From: Bacteroides sp. OM05-12
Lineage (GTDB): Bacteria > Bacteroidota > Bacteroidia > Bacteroidales > Bacteroidaceae
Direction: 5' to 3'
Assembly: GCF_003438995.1 (NCBI RefSeq)
Contig: NZ_QSUN01000010.1
Span: forward strand, 1 to 64,000
Length of the DNA stretch: 64,000 nucleotides
Part shown: positions 27,188 to 36,488 of the stretch, one piece after another
Layout: every line of letters begins with the position of its first letter
How positions within the stretch are numbered: position 1 is the stretch's first letter
Made by a program: the position numbers and the translations under genes
Notes under the pieces: model-generated
What the model saw: the letters and a program-made list of their open reading frames with translations, nothing else
What the model was told of the DNA's origin: nothing
The model's database searches: none

Positions 27188-27194
27188 AAAAGTC

Positions 27195-28985
27195 ATGAAA
27201 CAGCAAAATACATTACAACATGCTTTATTGACGGGCATACTATTAATACTTACTATTATTATATCTTCCTGCGCTTCCCCAAGCAAAGCATCAAAGGATT
27301 CAAAATCTTCTAAGAGAAAGGCAAAGGTCACAGCTGTTGAAACGCTCAGTCCTGAAGCACAGAGAAAATATGATTATTTCTTTCTGGAAGCTGCACGCAT
27401 GAAAGAAAAAGGAGATTATGATGCTGCTTTCGAATTATACAAACATTGCTTGCAAATCAATCCGAACGCCGCTTCCGCCTTATACGAGATTGCACAATTT
27501 TATCTATTCCTAAAACAACTGGAGACGGGACTATCTTGTATGATTAAAGCCGTAGAGGAAGCACCGGATAACTTCTGGTACAAGCAAACTCTGGCCGCAT
27601 TTTATCAATCCAACAGAAATGTAAAAAAAGCAATTGAAGTATACGAAGATATGTTTGAACAATTTCCCGGCAGACAAGAATCTCTATTAGCATTGATAGA
27701 CTTGTACAACCGTGTAAAAGACTATCCGAATGTAATTCATACGCTTGATCGTTTAGAGGCTACTCAAGGTAAATCCGAACAAATCAGCATGGAGAAGTTC
27801 CGCATTTATCTGACGATGGGTGACGATAAAAAAGCTTTTAGGGAAATCGAAAATCTGGCAAAAGAATACCCGAACGATATGAGATATTTATCCATTCTCG
27901 GTGATGTATATCTAAATAATGGGAAGACACAAGAAGCATACGATACTTATCAGAAAGTACTTGCAATAGAGCCGAACAATGCAATGGCGCTGCTATCTAT
28001 GGCTACATATTACGACAAAACAGGTCAGAAAGAGTTGTACCGCCAACAGTTGGATACCGTTTTACTGAACAAGAATGTCGATACGGATGCCAAACTTACC
28101 ATTATGCGGCAATTAATCATTCAGTCCGAGCAGTCCGACAAAGACAGCACACAAATCATTGCGCTTTTTGATGCCATGATGAAGCAAAAACTGGAAGATG
28201 CACAAATCCCAATGCTCTATACACAATATCTTATTTCCAAAGGAATGGAGAAAGAATCCATACCTGTTTTAAATCGCATTTTAGAGATAGATCCGGAGAA
28301 TGTAGCGGCACGTTTGCAGTTACTTAGCTACGCAATAAAAGACAATAATTATGAAGAGGTCATAAACATCTGCGAGCCAGCGATAGAATATTCACCCGAA
28401 ACATTGGAGTTTTACTTCTACCTCGGGCTTTCCTATTTCCAAACAGATAAAAAAGAAGATGCTTTAAAAACTTTCCGGAAAGGAGTGGGCATGGTAAGTG
28501 CTGAAAGTAACAAGCTCGTAGTATCTGATTTTTATAGCATCATGGGAGATATTTATCATGAGAAGAAGATGGCAGCAGAATCTTATGCTGCCTATGATTC
28601 AGCCTTAGTCTATAATCCGGATAACATCGGTGCATTAAATAATTACGCTTATTATTTGTCTGTGGAACGAAAAGACTTGGACAAAGCAGAAGAAATGAGT
28701 TATAAGACTGTAAAAGCGGAACCTAAGAACTCTACTTATTTAGATACATACGCATGGATATTATTCGAAAAAGGGAAATATGCCGAGGCTAAGATTTACA
28801 TCGACGATGCTATGAAGAACGGTGGAGAAGAAAGTGACGTCATCGTAGAACACTGTGGCGATATTTACTTCATGAACGGTGAAAAAGAAGAAGCGCTAAA
28901 GTTTTGGTTCAAAGCGAAAGAAATGGGGTGTGAATCGAAAACACTCGACAAAAAGATAGAACGAAAGAAATACATTGCGGAATAA
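27195..28985 (+). CDS. TPR-repeat lipoprotein
   Basis: A 596-residue predicted lipoprotein with signal peptide and lipobox TIIISSC (Cys about residue 25), then nearly continuous TPR repeats from about residue 50 to 585, for example AASALYEIAQFYLFLKQ, AFREIENLAKEYPND and NNAMALLSMATYYDKTGQ. TPR proteins are scaffolds; no catalytic domain is seen. The ATG at 27195 gives a normal signal peptide; an in-frame start at 27138 lies inside dut. It overlaps the next gene by one base (TAATG). The neighbours suggest an envelope function. Confidence 0.85.
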   Translation: MKQQNTLQHALLTGILLILTIIISSCASPSKASKDSKSSKRKAKVTAVETLSPEAQRKYDYFFLEAARMKEKGDYDAAFELYKHCLQINPNAASALYEIAQFYLFLKQLETGLSCMIKAVEEAPDNFWYKQTLAAFYQSNRNVKKAIEVYEDMFEQFPGRQESLLALIDLYNRVKDYPNVIHTLDRLEATQGKSEQISMEKFRIYLTMGDDKKAFREIENLAKEYPNDMRYLSILGDVYLNNGKTQEAYDTYQKVLAIEPNNAMALLSMATYYDKTGQKELYRQQLDTVLLNKNVDTDAKLTIMRQLIIQSEQSDKDSTQIIALFDAMMKQKLEDAQIPMLYTQYLISKGMEKESIPVLNRILEIDPENVAARLQLLSYAIKDNNYEEVINICEPAIEYSPETLEFYFYLGLSYFQTDKKEDALKTFRKGVGMVSAESNKLVVSDFYSIMGDIYHEKKMAAESYAAYDSALVYNPDNIGALNNYAYYLSVERKDLDKAEEMSYKTVKAEPKNSTYLDTYAWILFEKGKYAEAKIYIDDAMKNGGEESDVIVEHCGDIYFMNGEKEEALKFWFKAKEMGCESKTLDKKIERKKYIAE

Positions 28986-29821
28986 TGAAACGATTTTTAT
29001 TACATATATGTAAGATATTACCTGTTTACTTACTGCTTATACTAGTAGCTTCCTGTAAAACATCCAAATCTATGGATTCATCAGGAGGTATTAAAGAATT
29101 ATCCGATACCAAATACTTGGAAGAGGTCATTAAAAATGCTCCGTCCTTTGACTCATTCTCATCTAAAATGCGCTTAACTATCAATTTAGATGGAAAAGAG
29201 ACATCCGTCAACGGTTCATTGAAAATGAAAAAGAATGATTTAATCCAGCTATCCATTGCTCCTATTCTAGGAATAGAAGTGGCACGGATTGAAATAAGCA
29301 AAGACAGTGTCTTGGTTATTGACCGCATCAACAAACGATATGTATATGTACCAATATCCACCCTCTCATTTCTTGCCAATGGGGATATGAATTTCTATAC
29401 GCTTCAGGCATTATTCTTTAACGAACTGTTTCTACCGGGCAAACAGGAAGTAACTCCGTCGGATTTGTCAGCCTTTACTGTGCGGCAAGAAAACAACAAA
29501 GCTACTATCCGTTTAAAGAAAACCAAGAAATTCGACTATAACTTTACGACCGATCCAAACAAGCAACTCACCAATACAGATATATTCGCTTTAGCTAAAT
29601 ACCAACTAAAATGGGAATACAGGGATTTTAAGCCGTTAAACAAACAGAGTTTTCCGTCTCAAATGAACATTACTCTTGCCGGAATAGGAAAAGAAGCTAA
29701 AGCACAAATAGATCTTTCTAAGATGGGAACGGACAAAATACGAATAGCAAAAACGTCAGTTTCCGGAAAATATAAACAAATAAGTACAAACGAACTACTT
29801 AAACTGTTGCTTAGCTTATGA
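28985..29821 (+). CDS. DUF4292-like lipoprotein
   Basis: A 278-residue predicted lipoprotein: signal peptide, lipobox LVASC (Cys about residue 24), then a beta-rich body (FSSKMRLTINLDGKETSVNG, RIEISKDSVLVIDRINKRY). The repeating antiparallel strands resemble LolA/LolB-type lipoprotein carriers, and DUF4292 proteins are often placed near them, but I do not claim that function. It sits between the TPR lipoprotein and the EnvC-like gene, overlapping the latter by 4 bases (ATGA), so the three are a single operon. Confidence 0.7.
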   Translation: MKRFLLHICKILPVYLLLILVASCKTSKSMDSSGGIKELSDTKYLEEVIKNAPSFDSFSSKMRLTINLDGKETSVNGSLKMKKNDLIQLSIAPILGIEVARIEISKDSVLVIDRINKRYVYVPISTLSFLANGDMNFYTLQALFFNELFLPGKQEVTPSDLSAFTVRQENNKATIRLKKTKKFDYNFTTDPNKQLTNTDIFALAKYQLKWEYRDFKPLNKQSFPSQMNITLAGIGKEAKAQIDLSKMGTDKIRIAKTSVSGKYKQISTNELLKLLLSL

Positions 29822-31110
29822 AACACTTTCTTATTCTGTTGGTAACAGTCTGTATCAGCCTTACATCTTTTGCACAATCCACGCCAAAGATAAAAGACCT
29901 GGAAAACAAACGTGGTGAATTGCAAAAGCAAATAGCACAATCGGAAACGCTACTTCGTTCTACTAAAAAGGATGTAGGTAGCCAATTAAGCAGCTTGGCA
30001 TTGCTTACCAACCAGATAGCAGAAAGAAGAAAATACATCAACGCAATAGAAGCTGATGTAAGAGTGCTTGAGAATGAGATTGCTTCTCTTCAACGGCAAC
30101 TCCGAAAGCTGGAGAAAGACTTACAAGACCGCAAGAAGAAATACGAATCGTCCGTACAATACATGTACAAGAACAAGTCAATAGAGGAGAAACTCATGTT
30201 TATCTTTTCTGCCAAAAGTTTGAGCCAAACCTATCGGCGAATGCGTTATGTACAAGAATATGCAACTTATCAACGAATTCAAGGCGAAGAAATAAAGAAA
30301 AAACAAGAGCAAATTCGTGTAAAACAAAAAGAGTTGGAGCAGACTCGTAAAGCAAAGACTGTCTTACTGAAAGAAGGCGAACAAGAAAAAATAAAACTTG
30401 AAAATCAGGAAAAAGAAAAGAAAACCATACTTTCCAGCTTACAAAAGAAACAGAAAGGTCTGCAAAACGAAATCCGTCAAAAACGGAAACAGGCAGATAA
30501 ACTGAATGCACAAATAGATCGCTTGATTGAGGCAGAAATAGCCAAAGCTAAAAAACGCGCAGAAGAAGAAGCACGCCGCGAAGCTGCCAAGAAGAAAGAA
30601 TCCACAGGTAAAGGAACTTCTTCTACAGAGAAATCATCTCCTACACCTAAAAAAAGTGAGCCGATGGAACGTTATTCCATGGACAAAGCAGACAGACAAC
30701 TTTCCGGTAATTTCGAGAAAAATAGAGGCTTACTTCCAATGCCTATTACCGGTCCGCATCTTATTGTCAGCCACTACGGTCAATACGCAGTAGAAGGATT
30801 GAAAAATGTAAAGCTCGACAATAAAGGCATTGACATTCAAGGAAAACCGGGAGCAATGGCACGCGCAATTTTCGACGGTGAAGTTTCGGCCGTATTCCAA
30901 TACAATGGTCTGGTAGGAGTCTTAGTCCGTCATGGGAACTATATATCTGTTTACTGTAACCTCTCCTCCGCTTCGGTCAGTAAAGGAGATAAAGTAAAAA
31001 CCAAAGATATCATCGGAAAAATTTATTCAGATGCCGGACGCCCGGTACTGCATTTTCAATTACGAAAAGAAACAGCGAAGCTGAATCCGGAAATATGGTT
31101 GGATAAATAA
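29818..31110 (+). CDS. EnvC-like murein hydrolase activator, LytM degenerate
   Basis: A 430-residue exported protein: signal peptide (LILLVTVCISLTSFAQ), a long coiled coil (about 20-250), a Lys/Ser/Pro linker, and a C-terminal LytM/M23 domain. The zinc-binding pattern is lost: the first motif reads NKGIDI where M23 peptidases have HxGxD, and the last reads VLHFQL where HxH is expected. Like E. coli EnvC it should therefore not cleave peptidoglycan itself but activate an amidase at the septum. EnvC itself was described as catalytically dead; the Bacteroides role is an inference. Confidence 0.85.
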   Translation: MKHFLILLVTVCISLTSFAQSTPKIKDLENKRGELQKQIAQSETLLRSTKKDVGSQLSSLALLTNQIAERRKYINAIEADVRVLENEIASLQRQLRKLEKDLQDRKKKYESSVQYMYKNKSIEEKLMFIFSAKSLSQTYRRMRYVQEYATYQRIQGEEIKKKQEQIRVKQKELEQTRKAKTVLLKEGEQEKIKLENQEKEKKTILSSLQKKQKGLQNEIRQKRKQADKLNAQIDRLIEAEIAKAKKRAEEEARREAAKKKESTGKGTSSTEKSSPTPKKSEPMERYSMDKADRQLSGNFEKNRGLLPMPITGPHLIVSHYGQYAVEGLKNVKLDNKGIDIQGKPGAMARAIFDGEVSAVFQYNGLVGVLVRHGNYISVYCNLSSASVSKGDKVKTKDIIGKIYSDAGRPVLHFQLRKETAKLNPEIWLDK

Positions 31111-31134
31111 TTCTTTAAGTGATTATTTATCCAA
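31099..31134. terminator. Hairpin shared by two convergent genes
   Basis: A perfect 13-bp stem, TTGGATAAATAAT (31099-31111) and ATTATTTATCCAA (31122-31134), with a 10-bp loop. It covers both stop codons, so each gene's last codons form half the stem. No long T-run follows on either strand, so termination strength is uncertain. Confidence 0.6.
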
Positions 31135-32352
31135 CAATCTCTTACTAAGATAACGTACCGGATACCAAACGGAAAGGAATCCTACTATTAAAACTGTTAA
31201 GAATATAAGTAAGACATCGCCCCAATGTACGCTGACAGGATAAGCATCCACAACAAAATTACCATCACCTCCAAGAGAGATAAGACCGAATTTCTGTTGA
31301 ATCAAACAAAGTATTAATCCCAAAACGATACCGGTCACAGCTCCGAACATGGATATCATTCGTCCTTCAAAAAGAAAAATACGAGAGATCAACTTATCGT
31401 CCGCACCCAGATTACGAAGCGTTCTCACATCCTCTTTCTTATCAATAATGAGCATAGATAAGGAACCAATTACATTGAAACAAGCAATTAAAAGTATAAA
31501 AGTGAGGAAGAGATAAGAAACTAGTTTCTCTATCTCCATAATACGGAAAATGTCTTCTTGTTGTTCATAGCGGTCACGCACTACAAAATCTTTTCCGAGC
31601 ATATCCGCAATCTTACCTTTCATCAAAGTTATATTCTGGTTCGGCTTTAAACGAAGTTCTACTGCTGAAACTTCCGTATCATAATGAAATAGTTTCCGGG
31701 CAAAGTCTAATGATGTAAGTATGTAAGAAGCATCGTATTTCTGTTGATTTACAGCGAATACAACTCCGGGAGAGAATAAGAACTCTTTTGTAAAAGAAGC
31801 AGCAGGATTTGCCATATTCACTTTTTCTCCGCGTCGAGGTGCATATATTTCCAACGGATCAACAAATTGTACCCCTGTACCGAGAACCGACATCAACTCT
31901 ACCCCTATCACTCCATAATCTGCCACTTCGTCGTGGAGTACAAACTCCCCCTTACCATAGAGGACACTATCTATCGAAGTAAGTTGCTCAAAATTATCCT
32001 GCACCCCTTTTATCGTTGCCATCATTTGCCTGTCCTTATACTGTACCATTGCATTATCCTCCAATGTTTCAGTAAAAACTGCAATTTCCGGTAATGAACG
32101 CAGTTGCTTTATGCGATCGTCATTCACATCGAAAGTTTTGCCCATAGCGGCAGTTACTTTTATTTCCGGATCAAAAACCGTAAAAAAAGTAGCCACCATA
32201 TCCTGAAATCCATTGATTACAGAAAGCGTACAAACCATAGCCAGTGTCGCCAAAGAGACACCACAGACAGATATTCCCGAAATAATATTAATCGCATTAT
32301 GTGACTTTTTCGAGAATAAATAACGCTTGGCTATGTAAAAAGGAAGATTCAA
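31123..32352 (-). CDS. LolC/LolE-type lipoprotein-releasing ABC permease
   Basis: A 409-residue inner-membrane permease of the FtsX/MacB-like family. The N-terminal YIAKRYLFSKKSHNAINIIS is characteristic of Lol permeases, which with LolD extract lipoproteins from the inner membrane for transfer to LolA. There is one N-terminal span, a large periplasmic domain and three C-terminal spans. The start appears to be TTG at 32352, directly after the rbfA TAG. The only ATG in frame nearby would remove the conserved N-terminus. No LolD is in the window. Confidence 0.88.
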   Translation of the reverse strand: MNLPFYIAKRYLFSKKSHNAINIISGISVCGVSLATLAMVCTLSVINGFQDMVATFFTVFDPEIKVTAAMGKTFDVNDDRIKQLRSLPEIAVFTETLEDNAMVQYKDRQMMATIKGVQDNFEQLTSIDSVLYGKGEFVLHDEVADYGVIGVELMSVLGTGVQFVDPLEIYAPRRGEKVNMANPAASFTKEFLFSPGVVFAVNQQKYDASYILTSLDFARKLFHYDTEVSAVELRLKPNQNITLMKGKIADMLGKDFVVRDRYEQQEDIFRIMEIEKLVSYLFLTFILLIACFNVIGSLSMLIIDKKEDVRTLRNLGADDKLISRIFLFEGRMISMFGAVTGIVLGLILCLIQQKFGLISLGGDGNFVVDAYPVSVHWGDVLLIFLTVLIVGFLSVWYPVRYLSKRLLDK

Positions 32353-32685
32353 CTATTTCAATAATTGGTCTATCTTTTCAATATAATCCAATGAATCGTC
32401 AACAAAAAACTTCAATTCCGGAATGATACGCAACTGATGACGCACACGTGTACCCAGTTCAAAGCGGATTGATTTAGTATTGTTATTGATATTTTCAACG
32501 ATTTCCTTACTCTTTTCAGAAGGGAATATACTTAAATATACACGTGCCACACTCATATCAGGGCTGATTCTCACTACACTGACAGAAACCAACACACCAT
32601 TCATTGCTTTCGTCTGAAGCAAGAATATCTCACTCAACTCTTTTTGAATCAAGCGGGAAATTTTATTTTGTCTGGTTGTTTCCAT
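32353..32685 (-). CDS. rbfA: 30S ribosome-binding factor RbfA
   Basis: A small KH-fold protein needed for late maturation of the 16S rRNA 5' end and cold adaptation. The 110-residue sequence shows ISRLIQKELSEIFLLQ, VSVVRISPDMSVARVYLSIFP and the C-terminal VRHQLRIIPELKFFVDDSLDY, with the expected length. Its stop TAG abuts the TTG start of the permease gene, so the two are co-translated. Confidence 0.95.
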   Translation of the reverse strand: METTRQNKISRLIQKELSEIFLLQTKAMNGVLVSVSVVRISPDMSVARVYLSIFPSEKSKEIVENINNNTKSIRFELGTRVRHQLRIIPELKFFVDDSLDYIEKIDQLLK

Positions 32686-32712
32686 ACTTATCTCCTTTCA
32701 TTATTATATACA

Positions 32713-33351
32713 CTATTTCTTCCTTATAATCGTCAAACCATCACGAAGCGGAAGGATTACTTTCTCAACACGTTCATCCGTAGCCACAAAATCATTAAAA
32801 CGTTTAATGCCTATCGTCTGATAATCATTACTATGCGGAGTCTCCAGCACATGTCCATCCCAAAGCGTATTATCGGCAATGATATATCCTCCGTTGGACA
32901 ACTTAGACAATACCATCTCATAATATTCCAAATATTTACGCTTATCTCCATCTATAAATGCCAAATCAAATACAACATCCATTCGAGGAACAAGTACCAA
33001 AGCATCACCTATATAAAACTTTATTTTCTTCGCATAGGGAGAACCTTCCAGCCACGGACGTGTAAAATCCTCCTGTTCATCATTAATTTCAAATGTGTGC
33101 AACATCGCTCCCTCTTCCAAGCCTTCAGCCATACAAAGAGCGGAATATCCACTGTATGTGCCTATCTCCAGAATCTGTTTTGGACGGATCATCTTTACAA
33201 ACATCTTCAGCATACGTCCCTGCAAATGTCCTGAAGCCATTCGGGGACGGAGCAATTTTACATTCGTATCACGATAAAGGGCGTGCAAATAGTCGCCCTC
33301 ATCATCAATATGCTTCAGAATATATTCGTCTATAGATTCCGTCTCTTCCAT
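32713..33351 (-). CDS. SAM-dependent O-methyltransferase (catechol/caffeoyl-CoA type)
   Basis: A 212-residue cytoplasmic methyltransferase. The SAM-binding motif ILEIGTYSGYSALCMAEGL, the acidic region VFDLAFIDGDKRKYLEYYE and IIADNTLWDGHVLE (metal-binding Asp and Asn) are the marks of the class-I, metal-dependent O-methyltransferase family. Its substrate cannot be read from sequence. It starts 3 bases after the pyk stop. Confidence 0.9.
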   Translation of the reverse strand: MEETESIDEYILKHIDDEGDYLHALYRDTNVKLLRPRMASGHLQGRMLKMFVKMIRPKQILEIGTYSGYSALCMAEGLEEGAMLHTFEINDEQEDFTRPWLEGSPYAKKIKFYIGDALVLVPRMDVVFDLAFIDGDKRKYLEYYEMVLSKLSNGGYIIADNTLWDGHVLETPHSNDYQTIGIKRFNDFVATDERVEKVILPLRDGLTIIRKK

Positions 33352-33354
33352 ACA

Positions 33355-34815
33355 TTATAAATATCTGTTCCGGTTAGGGAGCACATAATCATCTGCATAT
33401 TTCAACACATCGCCCACTACGTTAATTTCAAGGAACGAAGTTTGAGTACCTTGCTTGCCACTACTCAAGTAAGCAACCATTTCATCTTCATGCAAAACAT
33501 TATCTTTAATAAGTTTACGCAAAGCCGCAAAATAATATTCCTGTCCGTTAGCCAATTCAGGCATATAAATAGCTTCTACCCCATATGACAGAGCCAAATG
33601 ACGCATCGTTTTCTCTTTATAGCAAATAGCCAATACCGGATACTTACCACGGAAAGCGGCTAAATTGCGTGCCGTACGTCCACTGAAACTATCTGTAATA
33701 ATCGCACGTATTTTTAACTTATTAGTAGCTTTCACTGCTTGTTTAGCAAGAAATGCGGTAACATCATTGCTGTTCTCTTCCAATGGTATACGAATATCAT
33801 TTTCCGATAATTTATCTTTCTCTGCCTGTGCAGCAATTTTAGTCATCGTTTTTACCGACTCTACCGGATATTTCCCGTAGGCTGTTTCACCACTCAACAT
33901 CAGCGCATCCGTACGATAATAAATAGCATTAGCAATATCCGTAACTTCCGCACGTGTAGGACGTGGATTATTAATCATCGTATGCAACATCTGTGTAGCC
34001 ACGATTACCGGTTTTCTAGCCATCACACACTTACGGATAAGCATACGCTGAATACCCGGAATACGTTCCTGTGGCACTTCAATACCCAAATCCCCACGGG
34101 CAACCATCACTCCGTCAGCTACAGCAAGAATTTCATCAATATTATCTACGCCTTCCTGATTTTCTATCTTGGCAATAATCTTTATATCGCTGCCATGCTC
34201 ATCCAATATTGCTTTTATATCCAATACATCTTGTCTGTTACGGACAAAAGAATGTGCTATAAAATCAATATTTTTTTCTATTGCATACAATATATTATTG
34301 CGGTCTTTCTCCGTCAGCGACGGCAAGTTAATGCGCACACCCGGCACATTAACGCTTTTACGACTACCCAAAGCAGCTTCATTCTGAACCTCACAAACCA
34401 AAGCGTCATCCGTTTTCTCAATTACTTTTAACGCCAAGTCACCATCGTCAATAAGAATATCACTGTCAACGGCCAGATCACGTACAAAATTAGGATATGT
34501 CACCGCAATACATTCACGAGTCGTCACCTGATTTGCATCACCTACAATCTTCACTCGGTCGCCTATCTTAAATTCAATCGCATCGCCTTCTAAAACAGTC
34601 GTTCTCACTTCCGGCCCTTTTGTATCCATCAATATCCCAATCCGATTGGAAACTGCACGAACATTCGCTATCAACTTTTCAAAACCTTCACGGCTGGCAT
34701 GGGCAGTATTCATCCGCACCACATTCATTCCGGCATTAAATAATTGTTTTATAAAATCTACTTCACAACGTTGATCTGAAATTGAAGCAACGATTTTTGT
34801 CTGCTTTAGCATCAT
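33355..34815 (-). CDS. pyk: Pyruvate kinase
   Basis: Transfers phosphate from phosphoenolpyruvate to ADP in glycolysis. The N-terminal FIKQLFNAGMNVVRMNTAHA, LMDTKGPEVR, the active-site IIAKIENQEGVDNIDEI and VMVARGDLGIEVP are all present. The 486 residues give a full-length enzyme. Two ATGs are adjacent (34815, 34812); AAAGG lies next to them and the second has better spacing. It is 28 bases downstream of aroQ. Confidence 0.96.
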   Translation of the reverse strand: MMLKQTKIVASISDQRCEVDFIKQLFNAGMNVVRMNTAHASREGFEKLIANVRAVSNRIGILMDTKGPEVRTTVLEGDAIEFKIGDRVKIVGDANQVTTRECIAVTYPNFVRDLAVDSDILIDDGDLALKVIEKTDDALVCEVQNEAALGSRKSVNVPGVRINLPSLTEKDRNNILYAIEKNIDFIAHSFVRNRQDVLDIKAILDEHGSDIKIIAKIENQEGVDNIDEILAVADGVMVARGDLGIEVPQERIPGIQRMLIRKCVMARKPVIVATQMLHTMINNPRPTRAEVTDIANAIYYRTDALMLSGETAYGKYPVESVKTMTKIAAQAEKDKLSENDIRIPLEENSNDVTAFLAKQAVKATNKLKIRAIITDSFSGRTARNLAAFRGKYPVLAICYKEKTMRHLALSYGVEAIYMPELANGQEYYFAALRKLIKDNVLHEDEMVAYLSSGKQGTQTSFLEINVVGDVLKYADDYVLPNRNRYL

Positions 34816-34843
34816 ACCTTTATACCTATTTATATATACCTAT

Positions 34844-35269
34844 TTATTTCTTTTTCAACAACAAGGCTTCTACCGCCAACTTATAAGAATGAAGTCCGAA
34901 ACCACATATCACACCAAGACACGCAGAAGAAATCATGGACACGTGACGAAAAGATTCACGGGCATGCACATTCGAAATATGCACCTCAATAACCGGTGAA
35001 GTAATTGCACGAATTACATCCTGTAGCGCAATAGAAGTATGCGTGTACGCACCGGCGTTCAAAATAATGCCATCTACATCAAAGCCGACTTCCTGAATCC
35101 TATTTATCATCTCTCCCTCCACGTTTGATTGGAAGTAATCTATCTCGACCTCCGGATAATCCTTTCGAAGCTCTGCCAAATAATCTTCAAATGTAACATT
35201 TCCGTAAATGGAAGGTTCACGCTTTCCTAATAAATTGATATTAGGCCCGTTAATAATTTGTATTCTCAT
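34844..35269 (-). CDS. aroQ: Type II 3-dehydroquinate dehydratase
   Basis: Third step of the shikimate pathway, trans-dehydration of 3-dehydroquinate. The 141-residue protein shows IINGPNINLLGKREPSIYG with the flexible lid containing Arg, and the catalytic and binding residues in LNAGAYTHTSIALQDV and HISNVHARESFRH. The start ATG at 35269 is on the opposite strand to xerD, whose start is 73 bases away. Confidence 0.96.
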   Translation of the reverse strand: MRIQIINGPNINLLGKREPSIYGNVTFEDYLAELRKDYPEVEIDYFQSNVEGEMINRIQEVGFDVDGIILNAGAYTHTSIALQDVIRAITSPVIEVHISNVHARESFRHVSMISSACLGVICGFGLHSYKLAVEALLLKKK

Positions 35270-35295
35270 AAAACAATAATTTACGAATGTTTTGA

Positions 35296-35303
35296 TACCT
35301 TTG
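35296..35303 (+). promoter_or_regulatory. Possible -7 box of xerD
   Basis: TACCTTTG matches TAnnTTTG, 39 bases before the chosen start. I found no TTTG at the right distance, so the promoter is tentative. The box lies outside the chosen reading frame start, consistent with the shorter XerD. Confidence 0.4.
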
Positions 35304-35341
35304 TAGAAACATTATTTCAAGTTGCAAAGGTAAAAAAAGAA

Positions 35342-36292
35342 ATGGAAATTATTAACAAAACAGGCAAGAAGGATAAAAACTATCTGATAATAAAGAAATA
35401 TAAACAATATTTATTATTAGAAAAGTCTTTCTCGCCCAACACTTTAGCAGCTTATTTAACTGATTTGGATAAGCTTATGGCATATCTGACGCTTGAAGGC
35501 ATAGATGTCATTGACGTTACGCTCGATAATTTGCAGGAATTTACAGCAGGACTACATGACATCGGAATACATCCTCGCTCACAAGCCAGAATCATATCGG
35601 GCATCAAATCATTTTTCCGATTTCTGTTGCTAGAGGACTATATAGAATCAGATCCTACCGAATTACTTGAAACGCCTAAAAAGGGGTTTAAACTTCCGGA
35701 AGTCTTAACCGTAGAAGAGATTGACACCATTATATCTTCAATAGATCTGAGCAAGAAAGAGGGACAAAGGAATCGGGCCATACTTGAAACTCTTTATAGT
35801 TGCGGTTTACGAGTATCCGAACTAATCAACCTAAAATTATCCGAACTCTATTTCAAGGAAGGCTTCATTAAAGTGGAAGGAAAAGGCAGCAAACAACGTT
35901 TGGTACCTATCTCTCCACGTGCAATTAAAGAAATAACCCATTATTTTATAGACCGGAACCAAATAGAAATAAAAAAAGATTATGAGGACTTTGTTTTCCT
36001 GAGCAGAAGAGGAACAAACCTATCCCGTATCATGATTTTTCACATTATAAAAGAGCAGGCCGAAGCTGCCGGAATCACCAAAAACATAAGTCCACACACT
36101 TTCCGTCACTCATTCGCCACTCATCTGCTGGAGGGAGGGGCAAATTTGCGGGCAATACAATGCATGCTCGGACACGAGTCAATTACGACAACGGAAATAT
36201 ATACACACATTGACCGAAATATGTTGAAAAGCGAAATCATCGAACATCATCCGAGAAATATTAAATACCGTAAGGAAAATAACATTTCATAA
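35342..36292 (+). CDS. xerD: Site-specific tyrosine recombinase XerD
   Basis: Resolves chromosome dimers at dif with XerC. An N-terminal SAM-like core-binding domain (YKQYLLLEKSFSPNTLAAYL) precedes the catalytic domain. The catalytic set is visible: Arg in YSCGLRVSELINL, Lys in KVEGKGSKQRLVP, HxxR in HTFRHSFATHLLEGG, then LGHESITTTEIYTH with the nucleophile Tyr. The ATG at 35342 gives 316 residues, close to the usual size; the in-frame start at 35258 would add 28 residues overlapping aroQ. Confidence 0.93.
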   Translation: MEIINKTGKKDKNYLIIKKYKQYLLLEKSFSPNTLAAYLTDLDKLMAYLTLEGIDVIDVTLDNLQEFTAGLHDIGIHPRSQARIISGIKSFFRFLLLEDYIESDPTELLETPKKGFKLPEVLTVEEIDTIISSIDLSKKEGQRNRAILETLYSCGLRVSELINLKLSELYFKEGFIKVEGKGSKQRLVPISPRAIKEITHYFIDRNQIEIKKDYEDFVFLSRRGTNLSRIMIFHIIKEQAEAAGITKNISPHTFRHSFATHLLEGGANLRAIQCMLGHESITTTEIYTHIDRNMLKSEIIEHHPRNIKYRKENNIS

Positions 36293-36406
36293 AATAGAGA
36301 AACAAAAGAGATGTCCTTTTTATGGGAATGCTGTCCAAATCCTAATTTTTACATATAAATTATTATAATTTTAGCACAACAATAACGAAGATATGAGACT
36401 TTTTAA

Positions 36407-36414
36407 TATCTTTG
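36407..36414 (+). promoter_or_regulatory. Possible -7 box of the OmpA-like gene
   Basis: TATCTTTG matches TAnnTTTG and lies 75 bases before the start codon, leaving a sizeable 5' leader. A TTTG at the usual distance was not found. The gene looks strongly expressed. Confidence 0.45.
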
Positions 36415-36488
36415 CCTCAAAATAGAGCTTTCAAAAAGCTCACAATTTGAGAGAATTTCAATTACAAACATTTAATTTATATCAAACA

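Noticed and set aside
29818..31110. Active M23 peptidase
   Set aside because: Key zinc ligands are replaced, so the enzyme is unlikely to be catalytic.
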